From: Fen-1231 sp035286465
Lineage (GTDB): Bacteria; Gemmatimonadota; Gemmatimonadetes; Gemmatimonadales; Gemmatimonadaceae
Assembly: GCA_035286465.1 (NCBI GenBank)
Contig: DATEDF010000089.1
Coordinates: 62,001 to 126,000, forward strand
Length of the DNA: 64,000 bases
Direction: 5' to 3'
Made by a program: the position numbers and the translations under genes. This document shows positions 1-9,307 of the stretch, in pieces; within the stretch, counting starts at the first letter, position 1; the number at the start of each line of letters is the position of its first letter. The notes under the pieces were generated by a model, which was given only the letters and a program-made list of their open reading frames with translations, made no database searches and was not told the origin of the DNA.

Positions 1-987
1 GGTCGGGAAGTTGAGGGTGCCGCACTCCTGGCACTTGAGCGAACGCACCGCCTCGGACGTGCGCGGCGTGGGCGGGCCGAGCACGCTGGACACGTGCTCC
101 TCCTCCGGCTCGGGCGCTTCCCGCGCGTGGGGCTCCGGCTCGGGGATGGGCGGTTCCGGCACCGGGAAGGACTCGCGCGCGCGCGCGGCCGTCGCGCCGG
201 AGGCGCGGCCCGCCGCGGCACCTGACGCGCGCCCCGCGCCGGAGGGGCGCGGCGCCGGTTCGGCTGGCGCCGGCGGGGGCTCGGGCGGCGACGACGGCTC
301 CGTGATGGCCCGGTGCCCGCCGGCGCCGGTGTAGGGCGTGGTGCGGCCAAGCACGGAGCGCAGAAACTCGAGCTCGTCCACTTCACCCTTCTTCTCGGTC
401 GGCGCGGCGGGCTCGGATGGCCGCGCGACGGCGGCCGAGTCGCGCAACGCGGGCGCTTCGCTGACTTTGCCCGTGGACGGAAGCGGCGGCTCGGGCGGTG
501 GCGCCCTGCGCGGGGGTGGTGCGGGCGCCGAGGGGGCCGCGGGAGGCACGGGCGCCGCCGCCTCGGAGAGGAGCGCGCGCAGAGCCGCCAGCTCGCGCTG
601 CACCGTTTCCTTCTCGCCCGTCAGCTCGGCGATCGCGGCGTCGAGCTTGTTCCGCAACTTGTCCCACTCTTTCTCGGTGTACTCGCCGACGGTGGCGCGC
701 AGCTGTGCCTCGGCGCGTTCGTCCGTCTTCTCGCCGATCTGCCGCTCCTGCGTCGCGAGCGACGCCTCGAGCTCGGCGGCCAGCTTCTGCACCGTCCCCG
801 ATTCCGACGAGAGCTTCTGCTGCGCCTCGGAGAGCCGCGCCACGTAGTCGCCGTGCACCTTGGTGTAGACGTGCGCGGGCGTGCTCTCCTTGCGCGCCTC
901 GAGCTGCGCAATCCACTGCTCGTACTTGCGCCGCTCCGCGAGGAGTGCCTGGACGTCCTGGATCTGCTTGGTCGGCGAATCGGTCAT
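1..987 (-). CDS. Coiled-coil protein with proline-rich linker and C-terminal zinc ribbon (partial)
   Basis: The gene starts at ATG 987 and runs off the left edge, so the C-terminus is missing. Residues 1 to about 145 are rich in Glu, Lys, Gln and Leu in a heptad-like pattern, suggesting a coiled coil. A long Pro/Ala/Glu-rich, probably disordered stretch follows, and the last residues seen (KCQECG) begin a CxxC zinc ribbon. Its ATG overlaps the TGA of the upstream aldolase gene (ATGA), so translation is probably coupled, and it is the fifth gene of the pyrR operon. I do not recognise a named family; no enzymatic motif is visible. Function unknown. Confidence 0.75.
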   Translation of the reverse strand, partial: MTDSPTKQIQDVQALLAERRKYEQWIAQLEARKESTPAHVYTKVHGDYVARLSEAQQKLSSESGTVQKLAAELEASLATQERQIGEKTDERAEAQLRATVGEYTEKEWDKLRNKLDAAIAELTGEKETVQRELAALRALLSEAAAPVPPAAPSAPAPPPRRAPPPEPPLPSTGKVSEAPALRDSAAVARPSEPAAPTEKKGEVDELEFLRSVLGRTTPYTGAGGHRAITEPSSPPEPPPAPAEPAPRPSGAGRASGAAAGRASGATAARARESFPVPEPPIPEPEPHAREAPEPEEEHVSSVLGPPTPRTSEAVRSLKCQECGTLNFPT

Positions 988-1712
988 CGAACCCCTTTCC
1001 CCTTCCCGGGCCGGGCCGCGCGCGGCCCGCCCCTACCGGCAATTATCGCACGATCGGCCGCCGCACGCTCAACTTCCAGCGCGCCCAGCGCTTCGGCCGT
1101 GAGCCGCGTCACGCGCCCGGCCCGCCGCGCGGCGAGCAGGATGCGCGCCCCGTGCTCGAGGCTCTCCATCCGCTGGTGGGCGGCCTCGAGCGTCCGCCCG
1201 ACCGTCACCGCCCCGTGGTTGGCGAGCAGCGCCGCGTCGTGGGTCTCGAGCACCCGCGCCACGCGCTCGGCCAGCGCCCGCGAGCCCGGCATCGCGTACG
1301 GCACCAGCGGGACGCGCCCGACCGTGTACGCCATTTCCGCCAGCGCGCCGTGGTCGAGCGCTTCGTGCGCCACGGCGAACCCCGTGGCCGCCGGCGGATG
1401 CGCGTGCACGACCGCGCGCACGTCAGGCCGCGCACGATACGTCGCGAGATGCAGGAGGATCTCGCTCGACGGCGGACGCGCGCCGCCCGACCGCCGCACG
1501 GGAGCGCCGTCGAGCGCGACTTCGACGAGGTCGCGCTCGCGCACGTCGGCCTTCGACATTCCCGATGGCGTGACGAGCACCCGGTCGAGCCCGACACGCA
1601 CGGACACGTTGCCGTCGCGGCCGGCGACCAGCGCACGCTCGTACAGCCGCCGGCAGACGAGCACGATCCCGCGCCGTGCGCGGGCCCGAGGCGGGAACGG
1701 CCCCCTCGCCAC
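984..1712 (-). CDS. Class II aldolase/adducin family protein (FucA/AraD-like)
   Basis: Zinc-dependent aldolases of this family cleave or epimerise phosphorylated sugars; the substrate cannot be read here. The 242-aa product keeps the zinc ligands: His103 and His105 in VVHAHP and His166 in LLANHG, plus the catalytic-type Glu84 in SSEILLH. The GTG at 1712 is two bases after the pyrC stop and there is no in-frame ATG near the conserved N-terminus, so GTG is chosen. It sits inside the pyrimidine operon between pyrC and a zinc-ribbon gene, overlapping the latter by four bases. It has no obvious role in pyrimidine synthesis; co-transcription may reflect only operon packing. Confidence 0.85.
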   Translation of the reverse strand: MARGPFPPRARARRGIVLVCRRLYERALVAGRDGNVSVRVGLDRVLVTPSGMSKADVRERDLVEVALDGAPVRRSGGARPPSSEILLHLATYRARPDVRAVVHAHPPAATGFAVAHEALDHGALAEMAYTVGRVPLVPYAMPGSRALAERVARVLETHDAALLANHGAVTVGRTLEAAHQRMESLEHGARILLAARRAGRVTRLTAEALGALEVERAAADRAIIAGRGGPRAARPGKGKGVR

Positions 1713-1713
1713 C

Positions 1714-3009
1714 CTACCCCGTCGGCTGGTGGACGATCCGGCCGTCCACGATGGTGCACGCCACCCAGCCCGTGAGCGTGCGTCCGCCATACGGGGTGTT
1801 GCGCCCTTTCGTGTGGAAGCGCGCGGGATCCACCGTCCATTCGCGCGCGGGGTCGAAGACGGTGACATCGGCGTGCGCGCCGCGGCGCAGCGTGCCGCCC
1901 GGAAGATGGAAGACGTTGGCCGGCGCGCACGACATCTTCTCGACCAGCGTGGCGAGCGAGATCAGCCCCGGCTTCACGAGCCAGGTGAGGTTGACGGCGA
2001 GCGCGGTCTCGAACCCGACGATGCCGTTCGGCGCGTTGGCGAACTCGCGTTCCTTCTCGTCGTAGTGATGGGGCGCGTGGTCCGTCGCGAGCACGTCCAC
2101 CGTCCCGTCCTTCACCGCGGCGCGCACCGCCTCGACGTCGGCGGCGGACCGGAGCGGCGGGTTCATCTTGGCGTTCGTGTCGTAGCCCTCGACGGCGTCG
2201 TCCGTGAGCGACAGGTGATGCGGGCACGCCTCGGCGGTCACGCGGATGCCGCGCTCCTTCCCCCAGCGAATCAGCTCGACCGACCCGCGCGTGCTCACGT
2301 GGCAGAGGTGCACGTGGCCGCCGGCGCGGCGGGCGAGCAGGATGTCGCGAATCACCATGATCTCCTCGGCCTCGGTCGGTATCCCCTGGAGGCCGAGCCG
2401 CGCGGACACGAGGCCCTCGTTCATCACGCCGCCGGCGGCGAGCGTGGGTTCCTCGCAATGATCGGCGACGGGAATGCCGAAGGCGCGGGCGTACTCGAGC
2501 GCGGAGCGCATCAGCTGGGCACTGGCCACCGGGCGGCCGTCGTCGCTCACGGCGACGGCACCCGCGCCGACCATCTCGCCGAACTCGGCGAGGCGCTCGC
2601 CCTTCTGACCGATCGAGACGGCGCCAATGGGGTGCACGCGCGCCGCCCTCGCCGCGCGTGCCTGGCGGAGGACGAAACCCACGGCGGCCTGGTTGTCGGT
2701 CACCGGATCGGTATTCGGCATCGCGCACACCGCGGTGAAGCCGCCGGCCGCGGCCGCGCGCGACCCGGTGGCGATCGTCTCGACGTCCTCGCGCCCCGGC
2801 TCGCGCAGGTGACAGTGCACGTCAATGAACCCGGGCGCGACCACCTGGCCCGCGCATTCGACGACGAGGGCGCCGTCGGGCGCGGCGATCGCGCCGCCCA
2901 CGCTCGCGACCGTGCCGTCGCGCAGGAGCAGGTCGCCGACACCGTCGAGCCGCGTCGAGGGATCCAGGAGGCGCCCACCGCGGAGCAGGATGTCCCGGCG
3001 CTCGCTCAC
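1714..3009 (-). CDS. pyrC: Dihydroorotase, class I
   Basis: Closes carbamoyl-aspartate to dihydroorotate, the third step of de novo pyrimidine synthesis, in the cytoplasm. The 431-aa protein has the metal-binding HCH (His65, His67) in PGFIDVHCHLREPG, the ISDDGRPV-type segment with the bridging Asp in place of a carboxylated lysine, and the C-terminal ATDHAPH motif with the catalytic Asp. These match the monofunctional bacterial class I enzymes. The GTG start at 3009 overlaps the TGA of pyrB (GTGA) and aligns with the usual family N-terminus; an upstream extension is possible by reading frame but would lie wholly inside pyrB. Confidence 0.95.
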   Translation of the reverse strand: MSERRDILLRGGRLLDPSTRLDGVGDLLLRDGTVASVGGAIAAPDGALVVECAGQVVAPGFIDVHCHLREPGREDVETIATGSRAAAAGGFTAVCAMPNTDPVTDNQAAVGFVLRQARAARAARVHPIGAVSIGQKGERLAEFGEMVGAGAVAVSDDGRPVASAQLMRSALEYARAFGIPVADHCEEPTLAAGGVMNEGLVSARLGLQGIPTEAEEIMVIRDILLARRAGGHVHLCHVSTRGSVELIRWGKERGIRVTAEACPHHLSLTDDAVEGYDTNAKMNPPLRSAADVEAVRAAVKDGTVDVLATDHAPHHYDEKEREFANAPNGIVGFETALAVNLTWLVKPGLISLATLVEKMSCAPANVFHLPGGTLRRGAHADVTVFDPAREWTVDPARFHTKGRNTPYGGRTLTGWVACTIVDGRIVHQPTG

Positions 3010-3967
3010 GCGGGCCCCTTCGCCGCGTCGGCGAGCGCGGGCGTGTGGCCCGCGAGGAGGTAAAGCACCGCCATCCGGATCGCCACCCCGTTCGTCACCT
3101 GATCGAGAATGACGCTGTGCGGCCCGTCGGCGACGTCCGAGTCTATCTCGACGCCCCGGTTCATCGGCCCCGGATGCAGGATGAGCACGTCGCGCGGCGC
3201 CCGCGCGAGTCGCTCGCGCGTGACGCCGAAGACGCGGTTGTACTCGCGCAGCGAGGGAATGTACCCCGCGTGCATCCGCTCGAGCTGGAGCCGGAGCACG
3301 TTCAGCGCGTCGGCCCACTCGATCGCCTGCTCGATGCGGTCGAACACCGTGACGCCCATCTCCCCGATCGCGCTGGGCAGGAGGGAGCGCGGGCCGCAGA
3401 CGGCGACCTCGGCGCCGAGCTTCCTGAGGCCCCAGATGTTGGAGCGCGCGACGCGCGAGTGGAGGACGTCCCCGCAGATGCACACCCGCTTGCCCGCGAT
3501 GGCGCCGAAATGGTCACGGAGGGTGAGCAGGTCGAGGAGCCCCTGGGTGGGATGCTCGTGCATGCCGTCGCCGGCGTTGATGACGTTCGACTCGATGCGC
3601 TCGGCGAGGAAGTGTGCGGCGCCGGACGCGGAGTGCCGGATGACGACCATGTCAATCCGCATCGCCTCGAGATTGCGCGCGGTGTCCACCAGCGTTTCGC
3701 CCTTCGTGACGCTCGAGGCCGCGACCGCGACGTTGACCGTATCGGCCGACATCCGCTTCTCGGCGAACTCGAACGAGATGCGCGTGCGGGTCGAGGGCTC
3801 GAAGAAGAGGTTGACGACCGTGGCGCCGCGCAGCGTCGGGACCTTCTTGATCGCGCGCTCGGAGATCTCTTTCAGCGGCTCGGCCGTGTCGAGCACGAGC
3901 CGGATCTGGTCGGCCGAGAGCTGTTCGAGGCCGAGGAGGTCCTTGCCGAGCGGCGCACGGGCGCCGG

Positions 3968-3971
<4 letters not shown>
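3006..3971 (-). CDS. pyrB: Aspartate carbamoyltransferase catalytic chain
   Basis: Joins carbamoyl phosphate to aspartate, the committed step of pyrimidine synthesis. The 321-aa protein has the carbamoyl-phosphate loop STRTR (residues 60-64), the HPTQ motif near 140, and LHPGPMNRGVEI near 262-273 for aspartate binding. No pyrI regulatory-chain gene is adjacent, which fits a PyrR-controlled, unregulated trimer. It overlaps pyrR upstream (ATGA) and pyrC downstream (GTGA), making a translationally coupled set. Confidence 0.97.
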
Positions 3972-4516
<545 letters not shown>

Positions 4517-4633
4517 CTCGAACCCGAAATATGCGCGTGGAGCCGGGGGAAAAGAAGGAGAGACGAGCGAAAGCGTGCCCGCCGGCGCCCGCACCGGTTG
4601 CGGGCGCGCGGCGCGCGCGGCGAGCTTGTTGGA
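4517..4633. other. Divergent intergenic region between pyrR and GT2 gene
   Basis: This gap must hold promoters for both directions. On the minus side a TTCTTT and a CATATT hexamer separated by 17 bp are the best -35/-10 candidate for pyrR, but the match is weak. No terminator-like hairpin or PyrR-binding consensus loop is evident. Confidence 0.3.
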
Positions 4634-5392
4634 ATGACCGCGCCCCGCGGGGTCCCGCACCTGACGCTCGTCGTGCCCTGCTTCAACGGCGAGGACCGGC
4701 TGCCGGCCAGCCTGCGGCAGCTCACGAGCTTCCTCGCGGCCCAGGCGTACGAGTCGGAGCTGGTGCTCGTGGACGACGCGAGCGCGGAGCCCGCGGCGCG
4801 GATCCTCCGCGGATTCGCGGCCAGCCGCTCGGGCGTCACGCTCCTGCGCAACGAGCGGAACCTCGGCAAGGGCGCAGGCGTCGCCCGCGGCATGCTCGCG
4901 GGACGTGGGAAGTACCGCGTCTTCACCGACGCCGACCTCGCTTTTCCGCCCGTCGAGGTCACCAAGATCCTGCGCGATCTCGAGCAGGGTGCCGACGTCG
5001 CCATCGCGTGCCGCGTGCTTCCCGAGTCGCGCTACGTGATGAGCCCGAGCTTCTTCCATTACCTGTACACCCGTCACGTGATGAGCCGCGTGTTCAACGC
5101 GCTGGTGCGCGCGCTCCTGCTGCGCGGCGTGCTCGACTCCCAGGCCGGCCTCAAGGGGTTCACGGCGCGCGCCGCCGAAGTGGTGTTCCGCCGCCTGACC
5201 GTCGCGCGCTTCGGCTTCGACGTCGAAGCGCTCTTCATCGCGCAGAAGCACGGATTCACGATCCGCCAGACGGCGGTGCATTTCCGCTATGACGAGGAGC
5301 CCACGACGGTGCGCTTCGCGCGGTCGGCCGTGACGATGGGGCTCGACCTCGTGAAAGTGCGGCTCAACGACTGGCGGGGGAGATACCGCTGA
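4634..5392 (+). CDS. GT2 glycosyltransferase, dolichyl/polyprenyl-phosphate glucosyltransferase-like
   Basis: Family 2 enzymes of this type move a sugar from a nucleotide donor to polyprenyl phosphate at the inner face of the membrane. The 252-aa product has the family's landmarks: LVVPCFNGEDRLP near the N-terminus, VDDAS, NLGKGAGVARGM, the acidic FTDADLAFPP (donor/metal site), and a C-terminal GFDVEALFIA segment. The architecture resembles eukaryotic ALG5 and its bacterial relatives. No C-terminal membrane domain is present. ATG 4634 is chosen because the conserved strand begins ten residues later; the ribosome-binding site is weak. A YdjC-like deacetylase follows 25 bp downstream, suggesting a small glycan-building pair. 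Confidence 0.85.
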   Translation: MTAPRGVPHLTLVVPCFNGEDRLPASLRQLTSFLAAQAYESELVLVDDASAEPAARILRGFAASRSGVTLLRNERNLGKGAGVARGMLAGRGKYRVFTDADLAFPPVEVTKILRDLEQGADVAIACRVLPESRYVMSPSFFHYLYTRHVMSRVFNALVRALLLRGVLDSQAGLKGFTARAAEVVFRRLTVARFGFDVEALFIAQKHGFTIRQTAVHFRYDEEPTTVRFARSAVTMGLDLVKVRLNDWRGRYR

Positions 5393-5417
5393 CCAGACAC
5401 GCGATGTGCGACGCGGG

Positions 5418-6254
5418 ATGCGGAGCGTGCTGAGGAAGCGGCTGATCATCAACGCCGACGATTTCGGCCTGTCTCCGGCGGTGACGGCAGGCATCCTGGA
5501 AGCGCACGCGGCGGGAAGCGTGACCTCCACCTCGATGATGGTGCGGTGCGCGGGATGGGACGACGCCGTGCGCCAGGCGCGCGCGACGGCGTCGCTCGGC
5601 GTGGGGCTGCACGTGAACCTCCTCGTCGGCGCGCCGCTGACGTCCGCGCGCACGCTCACCGATCCGCGCGACGGCCGGTACCTCCCGCTCGCGACGGTCG
5701 TGCGGCGGGCGCTGAGGCGCGCGATCAACGCGGGAGAGGTGGTCGCCGAGTGCGAGGCGCAGCTCGCCGCGCTGCGGGCCGAGGGGATCCGCGTCACACA
5801 CCTCGACTCGCACCGCCACACGCACGCGCTCCCCGTGATCCGGGGCGCCGTCGCCCGCGTCGCGGCGCGACACGGACTCCCGCTCCGCCGGCCGGTGGAG
5901 TCCGCCCGGTGGTTCCCGCTGGATGTCGTCTCGCAGCTCCACCGCCAGGTCGTCGCCTGGTCGTGGCGCCTGACGACGCCGGGCGCGTCGCGAACGCGCG
6001 CCTGCGATCACTTCATCGGCGTCTCGATGCAGGGCGGCGAGCGCTTCCCCGAGCGCGTGCTGGCCGTCCTCGACCGGCTGCCGAACGGCACCACGGAGCT
6101 GATGGTCCATCCCGGCCGCGTGGACGACCTGCTCCGCGGCGTGGACCGCTACACCTGGCAGCGCGAGCGCGAGCTGGAAGGCCTCGTCTCACCCGGGGTG
6201 CGGGAACGACTTCGCCGGGGCGACTTCTCCCTCATCGGCTTCGGCGCGCTCTGA
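5418..6254 (+). CDS. YdjC/ChbG-family carbohydrate deacetylase
   Basis: Members remove N-acetyl groups from sugars using a divalent metal. The 278-aa product shows the hallmark N-terminal NADDFGLS with paired Asp, the HLDSHRHTH metal-binding segment near residues 120-132, and a late MVHPG motif. ATG 5418 is preferred over GTG 5406 because the conserved core begins shortly after it. It follows a GT2 gene on the same strand, and hopanoid- or lipid-linked glycan modification would fit this pairing; that is inference. Its last 66 bases overlap the 3' end of the convergent GT87-like gene. Confidence 0.88.
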   Translation: MRSVLRKRLIINADDFGLSPAVTAGILEAHAAGSVTSTSMMVRCAGWDDAVRQARATASLGVGLHVNLLVGAPLTSARTLTDPRDGRYLPLATVVRRALRRAINAGEVVAECEAQLAALRAEGIRVTHLDSHRHTHALPVIRGAVARVAARHGLPLRRPVESARWFPLDVVSQLHRQVVAWSWRLTTPGASRTRACDHFIGVSMQGGERFPERVLAVLDRLPNGTTELMVHPGRVDDLLRGVDRYTWQRERELEGLVSPGVRERLRRGDFSLIGFGAL

Positions 6255-7445
6255 CGGGCCGCGGTTGGCGATGAGCCCGAGCAGCTCGCCCTGCATCGCG
6301 ATCCAGAGCGGCACGAGCGGTACGGTCTTGAGCAGGTACGGCACGTAGTACTGGTGGTACCACGGGCGGGGCATCAGGTCGGACGAGCCCAGGTTCACGA
6401 TCAGAATGCAGACGGCCACCAGCGCCGTGCGCCACCCCGCGCGCTCGGAAGCGGCAAACCAGATCGCCGCGCCGATCATCGCGATCGCGTACGACGGCGA
6501 CTCGGCCTGGTGGTTGAACAACACGCAGAACACGAGGATCGACGCAGCGAACCGCACGCGAAACGACCGGTCGACGCCGCCCCGCCGGTAGTGAAGCACG
6601 GCGGGAAGGAGAAGGAGGAGCGTCCCGGCGAGCTGCGTGGGCCAGTACGGCCACGTCACGCCGAACCACGCCTGGAAGAGCCCCATCACGCCCGCGTAGA
6701 GGTCCGCGCCTCCAGTGCCGATGCGCGCCGTTGGTCCCGCGTCGAGCGTCTCGATCGCCCACCAGGCGCGATACTGCATCGCGAGCGACCCGGGCGGCGT
6801 CACGAGGAGCGGGAGCGCGACGCCGAGGGCGAGGACCACGGTGAATGCGGCCGCGAAGCGCGCCTTGCGCGGATGGAAGAGCGCGCCCGCGACCGCGGCC
6901 AGCGGGAAGATCTTGATGAGCGCCCCGGCGGCGATCGCGGCCGCGGCGCCCCACTGCCTCCGCCTCTCGTACGCGACCCAGGCGAGGATCATGAGCGCAG
7001 CCGACAGCGCGTTGCTCTGCGCGCGCTGCAGGTCGCCGACGACCGAAAGCCAGGCGAGCGCGAGGGCCAGCGCCGCCTGTCGCGCCGGCAGGAGTCGTGT
7101 GAGGCCGGCGTACACCGCGAGCGCGCACGCGAGCGCCCAGAGGACGTACCCCGGGACGACGGGAAGCACGGCAAACGGCGCGAAGAGCAGCGCGAACGTC
7201 GGGCTGTACTTGAAGAGATCCGCGTGCCGCGCGGAGTACGCGGCGTAGAGATTCTCGCCGGAGACCAGATGCTCGAACGCCGCGCGGAAGATGAGGAAGT
7301 TGTTCTCGTTCGAGAGCAGCGTGCGCTGGAGACCCACCAGGACGGCGGTCACGACGTAGAGCGCCAGGAGCCAGCGCAGCGCGCGCGAGGACCCGGCGGC
7401 CGTCGGCGCCGGGCCGGGCTCCGCGTCGGTGTGGGGCGCGATCAC
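6189..7445 (-). CDS. GT87-like (DUF2029) polytopic membrane glycosyltransferase
   Basis: GT87 enzymes are polyprenyl-phosphate-mannose-type mannosyltransferases that act from within the membrane. The 418-aa product starts with a short soluble tail, then about ten hydrophobic segments; the first periplasmic loop carries NNFLIFRAAFEHLVSGENLY, and FKYSPTFALLFAPF follows, both characteristic of the family. With the convergent lipid-linked GT2 it suggests surface glycan assembly. The 3' end is antisense to the last 66 bases of the deacetylase gene. The exact donor and acceptor cannot be deduced. Confidence 0.8.
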   Translation of the reverse strand: MIAPHTDAEPGPAPTAAGSSRALRWLLALYVVTAVLVGLQRTLLSNENNFLIFRAAFEHLVSGENLYAAYSARHADLFKYSPTFALLFAPFAVLPVVPGYVLWALACALAVYAGLTRLLPARQAALALALAWLSVVGDLQRAQSNALSAALMILAWVAYERRRQWGAAAAIAAGALIKIFPLAAVAGALFHPRKARFAAAFTVVLALGVALPLLVTPPGSLAMQYRAWWAIETLDAGPTARIGTGGADLYAGVMGLFQAWFGVTWPYWPTQLAGTLLLLLPAVLHYRRGGVDRSFRVRFAASILVFCVLFNHQAESPSYAIAMIGAAIWFAASERAGWRTALVAVCILIVNLGSSDLMPRPWYHQYYVPYLLKTVPLVPLWIAMQGELLGLIANRGPSERAEADEGEVAPAKSFPHPG

Positions 7446-7571
7446 CGCGGGAAGATGACGCCGCGCGCTCCGTTAACGAAAGCGGCGCGCCAACCGGCGC
7501 GCCGCGACCTCCGACCGGCGGAGGGCTCGTGCAGGGCCCGTGCCGGGCCCGTGCGGGGCGAGGACGGACCG

Positions 7572-7754
7572 CTACGCCGCCACGGCGGCCGGGCGCTCGG
7601 AGGGCTCGGCCGCTCGCGCCAGATAGACCGTTTCCCGTCCGGCTCCAAGCGGATCGCGAGCCAGGGGACGGAGAATCGTCCCGATCAGAGTGCCACGGTC
7701 ATCGAACAGGACCAGCAGCGGACCGGATGCGTACATCAATGTCAGTTCCCCCAT
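7572..7754 (-). CDS. Small hypothetical protein (60 aa)
   Basis: A short ORF beginning MGELTLMYASGPLLVLFDDR, with an alternating pattern of beta-type residues. Its support is an excellent Shine-Dalgarno AGGAGG at 7765-7760, five bases before ATG 7754, stronger than for most genes here. No domain is recognised. It lies downstream of the terminator of the amidohydrolase pair and upstream of nothing on its strand for 126 bp, so it would be monocistronic. Only a weak promoter candidate is seen. It could be a real conserved small protein or a chance ORF. Confidence 0.55.
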   Translation of the reverse strand: MGELTLMYASGPLLVLFDDRGTLIGTILRPLARDPLGAGRETVYLARAAEPSERPAAVAA

Positions 7755-7905
7755 TTGAGCCTCCTGCCCCTCCCAGGTGCTTGCGCTTCTGTCTTAGAGA
7801 CACGCGACCGGGCAAAAAGGTTTATTTGCGAGGCGTGCGGGAGGCGGAACGGCGTGCGGCCAGGAGGGCGCGCGGGGCCTCCTCGTGCCCGGCGCGGACG
7901 CGAAA

Positions 7906-7936
7906 GAGGGGGTGGCGCCGAGCGCGCCACCCCCTC
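7906..7936 (-). terminator. Intrinsic terminator after amidohydrolase genes
   Basis: A perfect 13-bp inverted repeat (GAGGGGGTGGCGC and its complement) with a 5-nt loop lies 28 bp past the amidohydrolase stop on the minus strand, followed by TTTC. A short T run after a very stable GC stem is typical of intrinsic terminators in GC-rich genomes. Confidence 0.75.
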
Positions 7937-7963
7937 CCCCGACGTCACCGGGTGACGGCAGGG

Positions 7964-9307
7964 TTACGGCTTGGGGGGCTTCGGCCGGGCGCGGAACTGC
8001 TCGTAGAGCTTGCTGTGCCGATCCACCAGCGGCACCAGCTCACCGCGGATGAACAAGTACTTCACGTGGCTTCGTGGATCGAGCGGATCACCGGTGGTGA
8101 GGAAGAGGTTCGCCGCCTTGCCCACTTCGATGCTCCCGAGCCGGTCAGCCACGCCCCAGATGCGCGCCGGATTGATCGTGATCGCCTTGATGGCCTCGTC
8201 GGAGTCCAGCCCGAACCCCACGGTGAGCGCCACTTCGAACGGCAGGTCGCGAATGCTGCTGGCGCCGCCGGCCTGGAACGCGATCGTGACGCCGGCCTTC
8301 GCGAGCACGCCGGGGTTCGCGTAGATCTCGTCGTACGGCGAGTCGGGGTCCGGCGCCGCGTAGATCGGGCCGACGATCACCGGCACACGCCGCGCGGCGA
8401 GCGAGTCGGCGAGCCGCCACGCTTCGCGCCCGCCGCGAATGATCGGCTTGAGCCCGAACGAGTCCGCGAAGGCGAGCGCGCCACGAATCTGGCCCACGCT
8501 CTGCGCCTCGAAGATCACGGGGGTCTCCCCTCGCACGACCGGGACCATCGCTTCCATCGCGAGGTCGGTCTTCTGACGGCCGGGGGCGCCCGCGGCAAGC
8601 TTCGCCTTGACGTCGCTGTACGCTTTCGCGCGGGCGAAGTACCCGCGCAGCGCGCGGAGCGCATCGCCGGCGTCCTCGATTCCCGATCCACCGCCGCGGC
8701 CGCCACCGCCGCCGCGCCCGCCGCGCCCGCCGCCCGCGCTCGGATAGTTCACGACCAGGCCGACGGTGCGCTTCACCGCCATCTCGTCGGCGGTCCACCC
8801 GCTCAGGTCAATCAGCGCCGCCTGTCCGCTGATCAGCCCGCCCGACGGCGCCGTGACGGCGTTGGTCAGGCCATTGTAGCGAGCGACCGGGATCAGCTCC
8901 GAGTGCGCGTTCACCGCCGACAGCGCGTTGTCGTGTGGATTGAACTCGCCGACCTCGACGCGGTCGTTCCCTCCCGGCACCGACCCGATCTCGTCGAGTC
9001 CGATGTACGTGCCGGAGTTGATGAGGCCCGGATAAACGAAGAGTCCGGCGCCGTCAATGACCGTGGCGCCCCCCGGCGCCGCGACGCCGGCGCCGACCGC
9101 CGAGATCTTCCCGTTCTGGATCACGACCGAGCCATTCGTGATGCGCGGTCCCGTGACCGGCACGATCGTGGCGTTGCGGATGACGTACGCGCTCGCGGGC
9201 TTGGGTGCGCCCGGCGTCATCTGCGCCGGAAGCGCCGCGGCCGCGGCCCCGCCGAGGGCCAGGACGAGCCCGGCGACGCGCGAAGGTGCAGCAAAGGGTG
9301 GATGCAT
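7964..9307 (-). CDS. Secreted amidohydrolase-like protein lacking the HxH metal motif
   Basis: The 447-aa product has a signal peptide (hydrophobic residues 12-28, AxA-type end) and the composite-domain start of imidazolonepropionase-like amidohydrolases. The strand that should read PG(F/L)IDxHxH reads PGLINSGTYIGL (about 93-104), so both first metal-binding histidines are gone. A Gly/Arg-rich loop sits near residues 185-205. The C-terminal NPARIWGVADRLGSIEVGKAANLF closure is intact. It starts at ATG 9307, overlapping the TGA of the upstream fusion (TGATG); GTG 9310 is an alternative. Probably a non-catalytic paralogue or partner of the fusion protein. Confidence 0.85.
   Translation of the reverse strand: MHPPFAAPSRVAGLVLALGGAAAAALPAQMTPGAPKPASAYVIRNATIVPVTGPRITNGSVVIQNGKISAVGAGVAAPGGATVIDGAGLFVYPGLINSGTYIGLDEIGSVPGGNDRVEVGEFNPHDNALSAVNAHSELIPVARYNGLTNAVTAPSGGLISGQAALIDLSGWTADEMAVKRTVGLVVNYPSAGGGRGGRGGGGGRGGGSGIEDAGDALRALRGYFARAKAYSDVKAKLAAGAPGRQKTDLAMEAMVPVVRGETPVIFEAQSVGQIRGALAFADSFGLKPIIRGGREAWRLADSLAARRVPVIVGPIYAAPDPDSPYDEIYANPGVLAKAGVTIAFQAGGASSIRDLPFEVALTVGFGLDSDEAIKAITINPARIWGVADRLGSIEVGKAANLFLTTGDPLDPRSHVKYLFIRGELVPLVDRHSKLYEQFRARPKPPKP

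Noticed and set aside
313..3063. A 916-codon open frame on the plus strand
   Set aside because: It is antisense to pyrC and the aldolase, has Arg/Gly-rich composition with no domain, and comes from the lack of AT-rich stops in GC-rich DNA.
4517..4633. PyrR-binding attenuator
   Set aside because: No terminator/antiterminator pair or conserved PyrR loop sequence is visible in the short leader.
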